A stretch of DNA of 64,000 bases from Nonomuraea glycinis (GCF_014646515.1 NZ_BMNK01000008.1:248001-312000); one strand, 5' to 3'. Counted from the first letter of the stretch, positions 26,420 through 34,098 are shown. Notes: generated from the sequence alone by a model not told the origin. Numbers and translations are program-made.

Positions 26420-27201
26420 GCGGTGCTCCCTTCCGCGCGGGGCAGCCAGCGGGTGGCCTTGCGCCCGATGAGTTCGATGGCGGCCGAGGTGAGCCAGCCG
26501 AGCAGGCCGATGGTGATCATGCCGACGATCACCGCCGGGTAGTCGACGAGGGTGTAGGACTGCCAGGTGCGGTAGCCGACGCCGAACTCGCCGGAGATCA
26601 TCTCCGCGGAGATGACGCAGATCCACGCCACGCCCATGCCGACGGACAGCCCGCCGAACAGGCCGGGCAGGATGCCGGGCAGCACGACGTTCCAGAGCAC
26701 GTGGCGACGGCCGCCGCCGAGCGTCTTGACGGCGTCCTCCCACAGGGTGGGCAGGGCCCGCACGGCGTGCCGGGTGCTGACCATGATCGGGAAGAACGCG
26801 GCGACGAAGGTGATGAACACGATGCCCTGCTCGTCGGTGGGGAAGAGCAGGATCGCCACCGGGACCAGCGCGATCGCCGGGATCGGGCGCAGCGCTTCGA
26901 GCAGCGGCAGCACCACGTCGCGGGTGTGCGGCGAGCGGGCGACGGCGATGCCCACGGCCAGGCCCGCCACCGCGGCCAGGCCGAACCCGGTGAGGATGCG
27001 CACCAGGCTCTGCAGCAGGTCCAGGTAGAAGACCGAGGTGGCGAGCCGGCGCGCGGCCTCACCGGCGATCTCGTCGAGCGTCGGCAGCCGGTCGAAGGTC
27101 AGCCACAGGCGCGCGTCGGTGACCGTGAGCAGTTGCCACAGTCCCGCCGCCGCCAGCAGCGAGGCCACCTTGACCACCCCGCTCCACCGCCGGGCGCCCA
27201 T
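26416..27201 (-). CDS. ABC transporter permease, nitrate/sulfonate/taurine type
   Basis: 261 residues from ATG 27201, which shares one nucleotide with the stop of the binding-protein gene. It has six predicted membrane helices, with the EAA loop as 'LWEDAVKTLGGGRRHVLWNV' and downstream 'LPGILPGLFGGLSVGMGVAW'. 'LEALRPIPAIALVPVAILLF' is the conserved SsuC/TauC/NrtB segment. It forms a homodimeric channel in this importer class. Confidence 0.92.
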   Translation of the reverse strand: MGARRWSGVVKVASLLAAAGLWQLLTVTDARLWLTFDRLPTLDEIAGEAARRLATSVFYLDLLQSLVRILTGFGLAAVAGLAVGIAVARSPHTRDVVLPLLEALRPIPAIALVPVAILLFPTDEQGIVFITFVAAFFPIMVSTRHAVRALPTLWEDAVKTLGGGRRHVLWNVVLPGILPGLFGGLSVGMGVAWICVISAEMISGEFGVGYRTWQSYTLVDYPAVIVGMITIGLLGWLTSAAIELIGRKATRWLPRAEGSTA

Positions 27202-28607
27202 CAGGTGTCCCCGCCCTGCTCGGCGGCCTTGAGCGCGGCCTCGTAGGTGACGGGCTCGGCCTTCGGGTGCTCCTCGCGGTAGGCGTCGGCGCCGTCCTGC
27301 GTGGTGAAGGGCAGGAACCGGGCGTTCGCGGCGGCCTCGGGGTCGCGCAGCCAGACGGAGTCGCCGGCGAACCACTTGGTGCCGGTGGTCGTGTCCGGGA
27401 TGTACGCGGCCCGTACGGTGTCGCCCGCCTTGGCGATCTGGCGCAGCAGGCAGGTGGGCGTGGCGGCGGGCTGGGTCTCGGTGGCGCCGGTCAGCCAGAG
27501 CTCGGAGGCCGTCTTCGGGTCGTCGACCGGCTCGCCGCACACCGGGTTGGTGCCGGTGATCGCGGCCGGGTTCGTCAGCCGGGCCACGTCCGTGTCGTAG
27601 GCCGCGCCGTACGCCTTGCGCAGGTAGGAGTCGTTGACGAAGGCCGAGACGTCCACCCCGGGGAAGTCGGTGCCGATCCGCTTGAGGAACGGCACGTCGT
27701 GCTCGTGCGCGGCCTTGAGCTGCGGCTTGAGGGTGACGTCGAAGGTGGAGATGCCGCCCCGCCCGTTGTAGAGGTAGACGACCTCGGCCGGCAGGCCGGT
27801 GGACTTCGCCACCGACTCGGCGGCCTCCAGGGGGTGCTCGTGCAGGTAGCGGGTGGCGTCCATCTGCGCCTTGAGGAAGGCGTCCACCACCTCGGGGTGC
27901 TCCTTGGCGTACGCCTCGCGCTGCACCACGCCGTGGAAGGTGGGCACGTCCAGCGCGGAGCCGTCGTAGATCAGGCGGCCCTTGTCCTGGAAGACCAGCA
28001 GGCCCGGCCAGGCCACGAACTGCGCGTAGCCTTGGACGCCGCCGGATTCGAGCTGGGAGGAGCCGACCGCCGGCTGGTGGTTGACGATCTCGGTGTCGGT
28101 GGCCGGGTCGAGGCCCGCCTTCTCCAGCGCCTGGACGAGCGTGCCGTGGCCGGCGGAGCCGACGCTGGCGGAGATCTTGGCGCCCTTCAGGTCCTTGAGG
28201 GTCTTCGCCTTCGCGCCGGGCGGGACGACGACCATGTTGAGGCCGCCGCGCAGGTTGTAGCCCGTGATGGAGACCAGCTCCGTACGGGCCGCCGGGATGG
28301 CCTGGGTGCGGGAGGCGTTGATCAGCAGCGGGTAGTCGCCCATCGAGCCGATGTCGATCTTGCCGGCGACCATCTTGGCGGTGATGGGGGCGCCGGTCTC
28401 GAAGTCCTGCCACTCGACGGCGTACTTGTCGCCGAGCCGCTTCTCCAGGTAGCCGAGCGAGCGCAGGAGGGTGCCGGCGGTCACGGTGTTGATGGTCTTG
28501 GACTGGTAGCCGACGACGACCGTCGTCTTGCCGGCGCCGCCCGTGGTGCCTGAGACGGAGCAGCCGGCCGCGGCCAGCAGGGCGAGAGCCGCCAGGGCCT
28601 TGCGCAT
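27201..28607 (-). CDS. ABC substrate-binding lipoprotein with C-terminal NosL-like tail
   Basis: 468 residues from ATG 28607, preceded by AAGGAA; ATG 28622 is possible but has a poorer ribosome binding site. The signal peptide ends in lipobox AAGC. The main body is a SsuA/TauA/NrtA-type binding protein ('LGYLEKRLGDKYAVEWQDF', 'KIDIGSMGDYPLLINAS', 'LKDLKGAKISASVGSAGHG'). The last ~115 residues do not belong to that fold. 'NPVCGEPVDDP', then 'CLLRQI' and 'FLPFTTQDGADAYREEH' recall the NosL layout (CxVCGM..., Cys loop, 'PF...A..F...H'). NosL proteins carry copper to nitrous oxide reductase; a metal role here is only inference. Confidence 0.85.
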   Translation of the reverse strand: MRKALAALALLAAAGCSVSGTTGGAGKTTVVVGYQSKTINTVTAGTLLRSLGYLEKRLGDKYAVEWQDFETGAPITAKMVAGKIDIGSMGDYPLLINASRTQAIPAARTELVSITGYNLRGGLNMVVVPPGAKAKTLKDLKGAKISASVGSAGHGTLVQALEKAGLDPATDTEIVNHQPAVGSSQLESGGVQGYAQFVAWPGLLVFQDKGRLIYDGSALDVPTFHGVVQREAYAKEHPEVVDAFLKAQMDATRYLHEHPLEAAESVAKSTGLPAEVVYLYNGRGGISTFDVTLKPQLKAAHEHDVPFLKRIGTDFPGVDVSAFVNDSYLRKAYGAAYDTDVARLTNPAAITGTNPVCGEPVDDPKTASELWLTGATETQPAATPTCLLRQIAKAGDTVRAAYIPDTTTGTKWFAGDSVWLRDPEAAANARFLPFTTQDGADAYREEHPKAEPVTYEAALKAAEQGGDT

Positions 28608-28618
28608 GGGGGATTCCT

Positions 28619-28846
28619 TCATCGCAGCAGAAAGGGGATGTTGATGGTGACGGCGTCGACGGGGCACCTGGCGGCGCACGGGCCGCAGTACCAGCACTCG
28701 TCGACGTGCATGTACGCCTTGCCCGTCTCGTCGCTGATCGCGAGCGAGTCGAGCGGGCAGGCCTCGACGCAGAGCGTGCAGCCGTCGATGCAGAGCGCCT
28801 CGTCGATGGTGACGGGGACCTCGACCCGCTGCGAGATCAGTGCCAT
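28619..28846 (-). CDS. AprB-like 2x[4Fe-4S] ferredoxin
   Basis: 75 residues from ATG 28846. Two clusters of four Cys are present: residues 19, 23, 26, 30 ('CIDGCTLCVEACP') and 51, 54, 57, 61 ('CWYCGPCAARCP'). The second cluster with the preceding 'GKAYMHVDE' resembles the core of adenylylsulfate reductase beta subunit ('KAY...D.CW.C..C...CP'). The first cluster has an unusual 3-residue spacing between its first two Cys. It probably passes electrons to or from the AprA-like flavoprotein encoded at the other end of the operon. It starts 2 bp after the regulator stop. Confidence 0.9.
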   Translation of the reverse strand: MALISQRVEVPVTIDEALCIDGCTLCVEACPLDSLAISDETGKAYMHVDECWYCGPCAARCPVDAVTINIPFLLR

Positions 28847-28848
28847 GA

Positions 28849-29589
28849 CTACTCCTCCGGTTCGCGGTTCAGGTGGCCGCGCATGGTCAGCCGGTCGCCT
28901 CTGAAGCGGATGAACTCCAGGTCGACCGGCCGGCCGTCGGCCAGGTGGGTGAGCCGCTCGACCATGAGCAGCGCGGCGCCGCGCGGCACGTCGAGCGCGG
29001 CTGCGGTGTGGGGATCGGCGTTCACCGCTTCGAGGGTCAGCTCCGCCATGCCGAGCGGCTGGCCGGCGATCCCTTCGAGCAGCACGAAGATGTCGTTGTG
29101 CGCCAGATCCGCGTCGAACAGGGGCTCGCCGACCTCACGGAGCAGGTACGTCAGGTCCAGCGAGAGCGGCAGGCCGTTGAGCAGCCGGAGCCGTTCGAGG
29201 TAGATGACGTGTTCGCCGGGGGCCAGGCCGAGCCGGTGGCCGACCGTGGCGGGCGGCTCGATCAGGGTCATCGTCCTGACCTGGTTGGTGACCTCGCCGT
29301 GCTCGTGCAGGGTCTCGGCCAGGCCGAGCAGCCGGTGCAGGCCGTGCGGATACTTCTCCGCCGCCACCGTGGTGCCCACCCCGGGGCACCGCTCGACGAG
29401 TCCCTCCTCGCGCAGCAGGTGCAGCGCCTCGCGCACGGTGTTGCGCGAGGTGGCGAACTCGCGGGCCAGCGCCGCCTCCAGCGGCAACTGGCCGTGCGGG
29501 AACTGCCCGAGCACGATCTGCCTGCGCAGCAGATCCGCCACCTGCCGGGCACGATCGGCCCGGCGCCGCCGCGCGACCACCCGTACCAT
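28849..29589 (-). CDS. GntR-family regulator, HutC (UTRA) subfamily
   Basis: 246 residues from ATG 29589, preceded by GGAGG; an upstream GTG at 29607 is less likely. The winged helix contains 'GQFPHGQLPLEAALAREF' and the recognition helix 'TSRNTVREALHLLREEGLV'. The rest is a UTRA ligand domain ('EHVIYLERLRLLNGLPLSLD', 'LLMVERLTHLADGRPVDLEF'). It is the first gene of the transporter-ferredoxin-flavoprotein operon and most likely represses it until the transported compound or a derivative binds. Confidence 0.9.
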   Translation of the reverse strand: MVRVVARRRRADRARQVADLLRRQIVLGQFPHGQLPLEAALAREFATSRNTVREALHLLREEGLVERCPGVGTTVAAEKYPHGLHRLLGLAETLHEHGEVTNQVRTMTLIEPPATVGHRLGLAPGEHVIYLERLRLLNGLPLSLDLTYLLREVGEPLFDADLAHNDIFVLLEGIAGQPLGMAELTLEAVNADPHTAAALDVPRGAALLMVERLTHLADGRPVDLEFIRFRGDRLTMRGHLNREPEE

Positions 29590-29660
29590 GCTTGCCTCCA
29601 CTCTCACCTGCGCTGATGCTCAACCTATCAATCAGGTAGGAATATAGGGATAACGGGGAG
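29590..29660 (-). promoter_or_regulatory. candidate promoter/operator of the AprAB-like operon
   Basis: The 70 bp upstream of the regulator gene are relatively AT-rich. They contain an imperfect inverted repeat at 29623-29637 (ACCT...AGGT arms), a possible site for the HutC-type regulator. No second copy is available to support it. Confidence 0.3.
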
Positions 29661-29753
29661 ATTGCGCCACCCAGGCGGCCACGCGCCAGGCCCGCCAACT
29701 GCCGTCGAGCGTCAGATTGGGCAAGATCCGCCACCTGCGCTCCCGCATGAGTA

Positions 29754-29782
29754 CGGCCCGCGAGACGTCGTCTCGCGGGCCG
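29754..29782 (-). terminator. strong hairpin terminator downstream of the LanC gene
   Basis: A perfect 14-bp stem (29754-29767 with 29769-29782, one-base centre) lies about 95 bp beyond the LanC stop and before the GntR-operon promoter. There is no clear U tract, which is common in GC-rich actinomycetes. It insulates the two minus-strand units. Confidence 0.65.
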
Positions 29783-29794
29783 TGAAGGTGATCG

Positions 29795-29900
29795 GGGCCG
29801 GTCAGCCCCGGCGCCGGGCTGCGCAGGAGGGGTTGGGGCCGGTCAGTCCTGGCGCCGGGCCATGCAGGGGGCCGGTCAGTCCTGGCGGCGTAGGGCGGAG
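29795..29900 (-). repeat. tandem duplication of the LanC gene 3' end
   Basis: Three copies of a GGGGCCGGTCAGTCCTGGCG-type block (plus-strand reading) occur, each containing the gene's TGA in reverse. Stop-codon copies are at 29876-29878, 29843-29845 and 29802-29804 (spacings 33 and 41 bp). Copy 3 differs by a few bases. Confidence 0.75.
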
Positions 29901-31216
29901 GTAGGGACCGGGATGGCGGGGAACGGGTTGTCCGGCAGGAGGATGGCCCGGCGCGCCTGGTCCGGCTGGCCCGCCGCGTCCAGGTGCAGCAGCGCCGCGC
30001 CGATGCCGGCCGCCCCCACCATGTAGCCGGTGTCGGCGCTCACCTCGCCGGGCCGCAGCCTCCGGTAAGCCTGATACCACCGATAGCCCCGGCCGTCGTG
30101 GTCGGTGGCGCGCCCGATCAGGTCCGTGGCGAGCCCGCGCGCGAACTCCAGGTGCGACTCCCGCCCCGTCGCCGCCCACAGCCCGACGAACAGCTCCACC
30201 AGCCCCGCCGTGCCACAGCACTGGCAGGCCACGTTCCAGTAGCCCTCGGTCCTGCGGCTGGGGACGCCGCTGCGCGCGATGCCCTGGGCCAGCCGCTCCA
30301 CCCAGTCCAGGTCGCCCGGCTCGCCGCCCACCCGGTGCAGCTCGTAGAACATCCGGGCCACCCCCGCCGAGCCTGAGCAGAACCCCAGATAGTGCAGCTC
30401 GCGGGCCTGCGGCACATGATGCGGCACCACCGCCCACCGGCCCTCCACGTGGCTCACCTCGCGGACGAAGTCGGCGCCGCTGCGCGCCGCCCGCAGGAAG
30501 CGCTGGTCACCCGTCACGCCGTAGAGCCGGGCCAGCAGGAACGCCGTGCCCGCCGTACCGGCGAGGAAGCCGGGCGTGACCGCGTCCAGCGGCAGGTCGG
30601 CGTGGTTGCCGAAGCGATGCCCGGGGACGGGCAGCCGGGCGATGCGCAGGCCCGCCTCGACGGCGGCCTCCTCGTAGGCGGGCTCGCCGAGGCGGGTAGC
30701 CGCGCGCAGCAGGCCCAGCACGATGCCGCCGTCGCCCCGCTGGGCCGACTCGCTCGACCAGCCGACGCCGTCGCCGGAGGTGCGCCCGCGCTGGACGATC
30801 AGGTCGGCGATGGCCCGGGACTCGCGCTCGAAGACCTCGTCCCCGAGCACCCAGCCGGCCTCCATGAGCGCGACCATCGTGCCGGTCAGCCCGTGATAGA
30901 GGGTGAGATCGCCGCCCTGCTCCCGCCAGGTGGCGGCCAGCCGCCGGGCTCCGGCGCGCGCGTCCTCCAGGTAGGCGTCGTGGCCGGTGGCGGCCGCGAG
31001 CTCCAGGAAGAACAGCACGATCCCGGCCGCGCCGGAATGCAGCGACCAGGCCTGCGGGGTGACGGCCGAGGTGCCGTGCGGATCAGGGTTGGCCAGCCAG
31101 CGCCGGCCGCGCTCATCGTCGACGGCCGCGGCTCGGATCCACCGCCCTGCCAGGATGGCAGCGGTCAGTGGCGAGTCCGCGCGCACGCTCGACGGTCGAA
31201 TACTGTCCAGGCTCAC
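29876..31216 (-). CDS. orphan LanC-like cyclase with CCG zinc motif
   Basis: 446 residues from GTG 31216 (adjacent GTG 31219 also possible). The repeating GxxG helices of the alpha/alpha toroid are visible: 'SLHSGAAGIVLFF', 'LYHGLTGTMVAL', 'FLAGTAGTAFLL', 'GFCSGSAGVARMF' and 'CQCCGTAGLVELF'. LanC zinc ligands are normally Cys, Cys and His (CHG). Here the last motif is CCG, giving three Cys ligands as in some promiscuous LanM enzymes. LanC enzymes add Cys thiols to dehydroamino acids to form thioether rings. No LanB, LanM or precursor peptide is seen nearby, so it is either a stand-alone cyclase or a LanCL-like protein. It follows the zinc-ribbon gene by 38 bp. Confidence 0.85.
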   Translation of the reverse strand: MSLDSIRPSSVRADSPLTAAILAGRWIRAAAVDDERGRRWLANPDPHGTSAVTPQAWSLHSGAAGIVLFFLELAAATGHDAYLEDARAGARRLAATWREQGGDLTLYHGLTGTMVALMEAGWVLGDEVFERESRAIADLIVQRGRTSGDGVGWSSESAQRGDGGIVLGLLRAATRLGEPAYEEAAVEAGLRIARLPVPGHRFGNHADLPLDAVTPGFLAGTAGTAFLLARLYGVTGDQRFLRAARSGADFVREVSHVEGRWAVVPHHVPQARELHYLGFCSGSAGVARMFYELHRVGGEPGDLDWVERLAQGIARSGVPSRRTEGYWNVACQCCGTAGLVELFVGLWAATGRESHLEFARGLATDLIGRATDHDGRGYRWYQAYRRLRPGEVSADTGYMVGAAGIGAALLHLDAAGQPDQARRAILLPDNPFPAIPVPTSALRRQD

Positions 31217-31254
31217 CACCCTAGTCTCCCACATTTTTGGTAGGAAAGGGTGGT

Positions 31255-31512
31255 TTAACCTCGGGCGGACGCGCCGGCCATGATCCGGTCGACGATACCC
31301 CGGGTTCCCTCCTGGCGGGCGCAGTGCGCGCAGCAGTACCAGTGCTCGCCCGACTGGACCCCGTGCCCGATGACCTTGGTGCCGCAGTGCTCGCAGATCG
31401 GCGCCATCGCCTGGATCGCGCACTGGAAGGAGTCGAAGGTGTGCACGGACCCCTGCGCGTGCACCTCGAAGGCCATGTCGTAGTCGTTGCCGCAGGTCTC
31501 GCAGACAGCCAT
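31255..31512 (-). CDS. small Cys-rich zinc-binding protein (metallothionein-like)
   Basis: 85 residues from ATG 31512 (GAGGGG upstream). The Cys pattern is 'CETCGNDYD', 'FQCAIQAMAPICEHCGTKVIG' (in part) and 'HWYCCAHCARQEG', with conserved His residues. This is the short two-zinc-ribbon protein widespread in actinobacteria and often labelled a prokaryotic metallothionein or hypothetical protein. It probably binds zinc or another soft metal in the cytoplasm. It sits between the MFS gene and the LanC gene on the same strand. Confidence 0.8.
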   Translation of the reverse strand: MAVCETCGNDYDMAFEVHAQGSVHTFDSFQCAIQAMAPICEHCGTKVIGHGVQSGEHWYCCAHCARQEGTRGIVDRIMAGASARG

Positions 31513-31563
31513 GATGTTCCCCTCTTTTGTCGCCTCGCGGATGGGCTACCCGGTGGCGGGCCT

Positions 31564-32697
31564 TCATCTCCTCAACGAACGGCCATATTCAGGCCGTACG
31601 AACGCGGCCATCGCCAGCAGCGGGAGGGCGAGCAGGCCCAGACAGGCGAGGGCGGCGGGCAGGCCGAGCCAGGCCGCCAGCGCCGCGACGAGCAGCGGGG
31701 AGACCACGAAGCCGGTGTAGGAGATGGCGGACACGCCGGACACGAGCGCTCCGGTGGCGTCGTCGGCGGCGGCCCGGCTGAGCAGGGCGGGCACCAGCGG
31801 GCCGAGGGTGAGCCCGGTGAGGGCGAATCCGGCCAGGGAGGGCACCGGCGAGCCGGCGAGGCCCGCCAGGGCGATGCCGCCGCAGCCGCCCACCCCCGCC
31901 ACCAGATAGAGGGTGCGCGGCGTGAGCAGGGGCAGGGCCTGGGCGATGAGGCGGCCGACGGTGAGCGCGGTCATGTAGGCGGCGGGCGCGGCGCTCGCCA
32001 GCAGGACCGAAGCGCCCTGGTGGTCTTCGAGCAGCAGCACCGACCACTGCTCGACGGCGTTCTCGATGGCGAGCACGCCCGCCAGCAGCCCGCCGAGCAG
32101 CAGCGCGGCGGTCCACCGGCGCGGCCCGGCGCCCTCGCCCGGCGCGGGCGGCAGGCCGCGGCCCATGGGCAGGAGCGTCAGCGAAACTGCCGCGGCCACG
32201 ATGAGCACGCCGATCGCCAGCAACACCGCCTGCGTCCCGGCGCCCTGCTCGCGGGCCAGGCCGGTGGCGGGCGCGGCGATGATGACCGCGACGGGGAAGG
32301 CGGCGTGCACCGGCTGGAACAGCCGGCGCCCGCTCTCCCGCTCGGCCCGCCCGGTGGCCATGTTGAGCGTGACGTCGAGCGCCCCGCTGGTGGCGCCGAC
32401 GACCAGCAGCGCCACGGCGAGCTGCGCGGGTGAGGTGACCTGCCCGACGGCCGCGATGCTCAGCGCGAAGACCACCGTGGCGGTGAGCAGCGCGGGACGT
32501 TCCCGGCCGGAGGCCAGCCGCCCGGCCAGGGCCATCACCGGGATCGCGCCCACCGGCGTGCCGATCAGCGCCAGCCCGAACTCCGCCGTGGAGGCCCCGA
32601 GCTGCTCCTTGACGGCGGGCAGCAGCGCCGACCAGGACCCCCAGAAAACGCCCCAAGCAGCGCAGACGGCGATGAGGGGCACGGCATGAATCTTCAC
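31564..32697 (-). CDS. MFS transporter (YbjJ/fucose-permease-like)
   Basis: 377 residues if started at GTG 32697, which has GGGG 5 nt upstream; a GTG at 32703 is the alternative. About 12 membrane helices are present, starting 'LIAVCAAWGVFWGSWSALLP', with 'GTPVGAIPVMALAGRLASGR' as the loop 2-3 region. The first-half/second-half layout and the short cytoplasmic loops resemble the YbjJ group of MFS proteins, whose substrates are mostly unknown. It is divergent from the SapA-like secreted protein gene. Confidence 0.85.
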   Translation of the reverse strand: MKIHAVPLIAVCAAWGVFWGSWSALLPAVKEQLGASTAEFGLALIGTPVGAIPVMALAGRLASGRERPALLTATVVFALSIAAVGQVTSPAQLAVALLVVGATSGALDVTLNMATGRAERESGRRLFQPVHAAFPVAVIIAAPATGLAREQGAGTQAVLLAIGVLIVAAAVSLTLLPMGRGLPPAPGEGAGPRRWTAALLLGGLLAGVLAIENAVEQWSVLLLEDHQGASVLLASAAPAAYMTALTVGRLIAQALPLLTPRTLYLVAGVGGCGGIALAGLAGSPVPSLAGFALTGLTLGPLVPALLSRAAADDATGALVSGVSAISYTGFVVSPLLVAALAAWLGLPAALACLGLLALPLLAMAAFVRPEYGRSLRR

Positions 32698-32771
32698 GAA
32701 CACCCCATAAATCGGTCAGGCCACAGTAAAGTCCATTGTTGTCCTGAACGTCCCCTTATGAAGGGAAGCTC

Positions 32772-33221
32772 GTGCTTACGAGAACGGTCATCGCGGCCAC
32801 CCTGGTCGCCGCCGGGATCGCCGCCGCCCCCGCACCCGCCTACGCCGCCTCCGCGGTCGAGTCCCCGGAGAGCATCTGCGGCCCCGGATTCAAGCGGGTC
32901 GCCGACGGTCACCGCCCGATGAAGACCCGCCGCGGCGCGGTGTTCGGGCACGTGTACCTCATGTACAACAAGCGCAGCGGCAAGAACTGCGTCGCCGCCA
33001 TCAAGACGGCCTTCCGGGGAGCCCGTACGACCACCGGCGCCGCGCTCAGCATCCGCCGCGGCGCCAAGTCGGTGGACGTGAACGAGTACCGCTACTACGC
33101 CGAGACCGGTCACCTCACCGGGGCGTGGAAGTGCGTGAAGTACGCCGGCTGGACCAAGGACCCGCGCGGCAAGGTGGAGGCGTGGGGCGGCCGCACCTCG
33201 TGGGGCAACTGCGCGGGCTGA
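32772..33221 (+). CDS. secreted spore-associated-protein-A-like protein
   Basis: 149 residues from GTG 32772 (GGGA 5 nt upstream). A Sec signal peptide ends near 'AAPAPAYAASA'. The mature part has the SapA-like layout 'CGPGFKRVAD', 'HVYLMYNKRSGKNCVAAIK', 'YRYYAETGHLTGAWKCVKY' and a final 'GGRTSWGNCAG', with four Cys likely forming two disulfides. Streptomyces SapA is a spore-coat-associated secreted protein of unknown activity. The match is on Cys spacing and the YL-YN...G-NC motif, so it is family-level only. Confidence 0.7.
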   Translation: MLTRTVIAATLVAAGIAAAPAPAYAASAVESPESICGPGFKRVADGHRPMKTRRGAVFGHVYLMYNKRSGKNCVAAIKTAFRGARTTTGAALSIRRGAKSVDVNEYRYYAETGHLTGAWKCVKYAGWTKDPRGKVEAWGGRTSWGNCAG

Positions 33222-33300
33222 AAGATTTTCCGCCGAAGCCGTCACAACGAGCAGCCCTGTCCCGTCCTCCTTGAGTAAGCACCACACCAAGGAGATTCCC

Positions 33301-33747
33301 ATGACTCAGCGGCTCAATGTGGCGGCGCTCGCCCCGGAAGCCTACAAATCGTTCGGCGCCGTGGAGGCGTACCTGCACAACTGCGGGGTGCCGCTCGGCA
33401 CGCTGGAGCTGATGAAGCTGCGCGCCAGCCAGATCAACGGCTGCGCGTTCTGCGTCGACATGCACAGCCGTGACCTGAAGAAGGCCGGCGAGAGCGACGA
33501 GCGGCTCTGGTCGGTGGCCGCCTGGCGGGAGGCCACCGTCTACACCCCGGCGGAGCGGGCCGCGCTGGCGCTCACCGAGGAGGCGACCAGGATGGCCGAC
33601 CGCGCGGCCGTGCCCGACGCGGTATGGCAGGAGGCGGCCGAGCACTATAACGAGCAGCAGCTCGCGTCGCTGGTGGTCGCGATCGCGATGATCAACGCGT
33701 GGAACCGGATCGCGGTCACGACCAGGACCCCTCCCGGCACCGTGTGA
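33301..33747 (+). CDS. AhpD-like carboxymuconolactone decarboxylase family protein
   Basis: 148 residues from ATG 33301 with AAGGAG at 33290-33295. The active-site pattern E-x(n)-CxxC-x3-H is present as 'LRASQINGCAFCVDMHSRDL'. These small helical proteins are thiol peroxidases or electron donors of the AhpD type. The end 'SLVVAIAMINAWNRIAV' is typical. It is followed by a hairpin and an 8-bp microsatellite. Confidence 0.9.
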   Translation: MTQRLNVAALAPEAYKSFGAVEAYLHNCGVPLGTLELMKLRASQINGCAFCVDMHSRDLKKAGESDERLWSVAAWREATVYTPAERAALALTEEATRMADRAAVPDAVWQEAAEHYNEQQLASLVVAIAMINAWNRIAVTTRTPPGTV

Positions 33748-33753
33748 CGGACA

Positions 33754-33777
33754 GCGGGCGGCCCTGGTGCCGCCCGC
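33754..33777 (+). terminator. hairpin terminator after the AhpD-like gene
   Basis: A 9-bp GC stem (33754-33762 with 33769-33777, loop CCTGGT) begins 6 bp after the stop codon. Its right arm runs into the octanucleotide repeat. Confidence 0.6.
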
Positions 33778-33826
33778 ACGCCCGCACGCCCGCACGCCCG
33801 CACGCCCGCACGCCCGCACGCCCGCC
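33771..33826. repeat. 8-bp microsatellite (CGCCCGCA)n
   Basis: Six perfect octamers from 33771 to 33818, plus a partial seventh. The repeat is intergenic, so length change would not disrupt a gene. Confidence 0.9.
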
Positions 33827-33968
33827 GACACCGTACGAAGACGTACAAATGCGTTGAGCGTCCGCGTGCCGCCGGTTAGGTTGTCGCCCAGGGCAACCCG
33901 TCGCCAAGTCGTTGTCAACCGGCGCGGCGCAAAGTAGGCCCCAGGGCGAGCGCCAGAGGGGGCAGGCC

Positions 33969-34070
33969 ATGAGACGCGTGAGAACCGTCAAGACGACGAG
34001 CAAGCGGCGTCCGGACCGGAACACGGACGTGGACCTGCGATCTCCGTCGGGCCGACGACTTCCCTACTGA
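33969..34070 (+). CDS. tiny basic ORF (33 aa), related to the next small ORF
   Basis: ATG 33969 follows GGGGG with 6-nt spacing. The 33-residue product is Arg/Lys-rich and ends 'DVDLRSPSGRRLPY'. The following small ORF contains the related 'VVDLRAYSGRNVIRFP', which supports both being real and paralogous. I do not recognise the family. It could be a small DNA/RNA-binding peptide, a leader or a modified-peptide precursor; nothing in the sequence decides. Confidence 0.4.
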   Translation: MRRVRTVKTTSKRRPDRNTDVDLRSPSGRRLPY

Positions 34071-34098
34071 TCTGATCCTTACACCGAACATACAGGGG

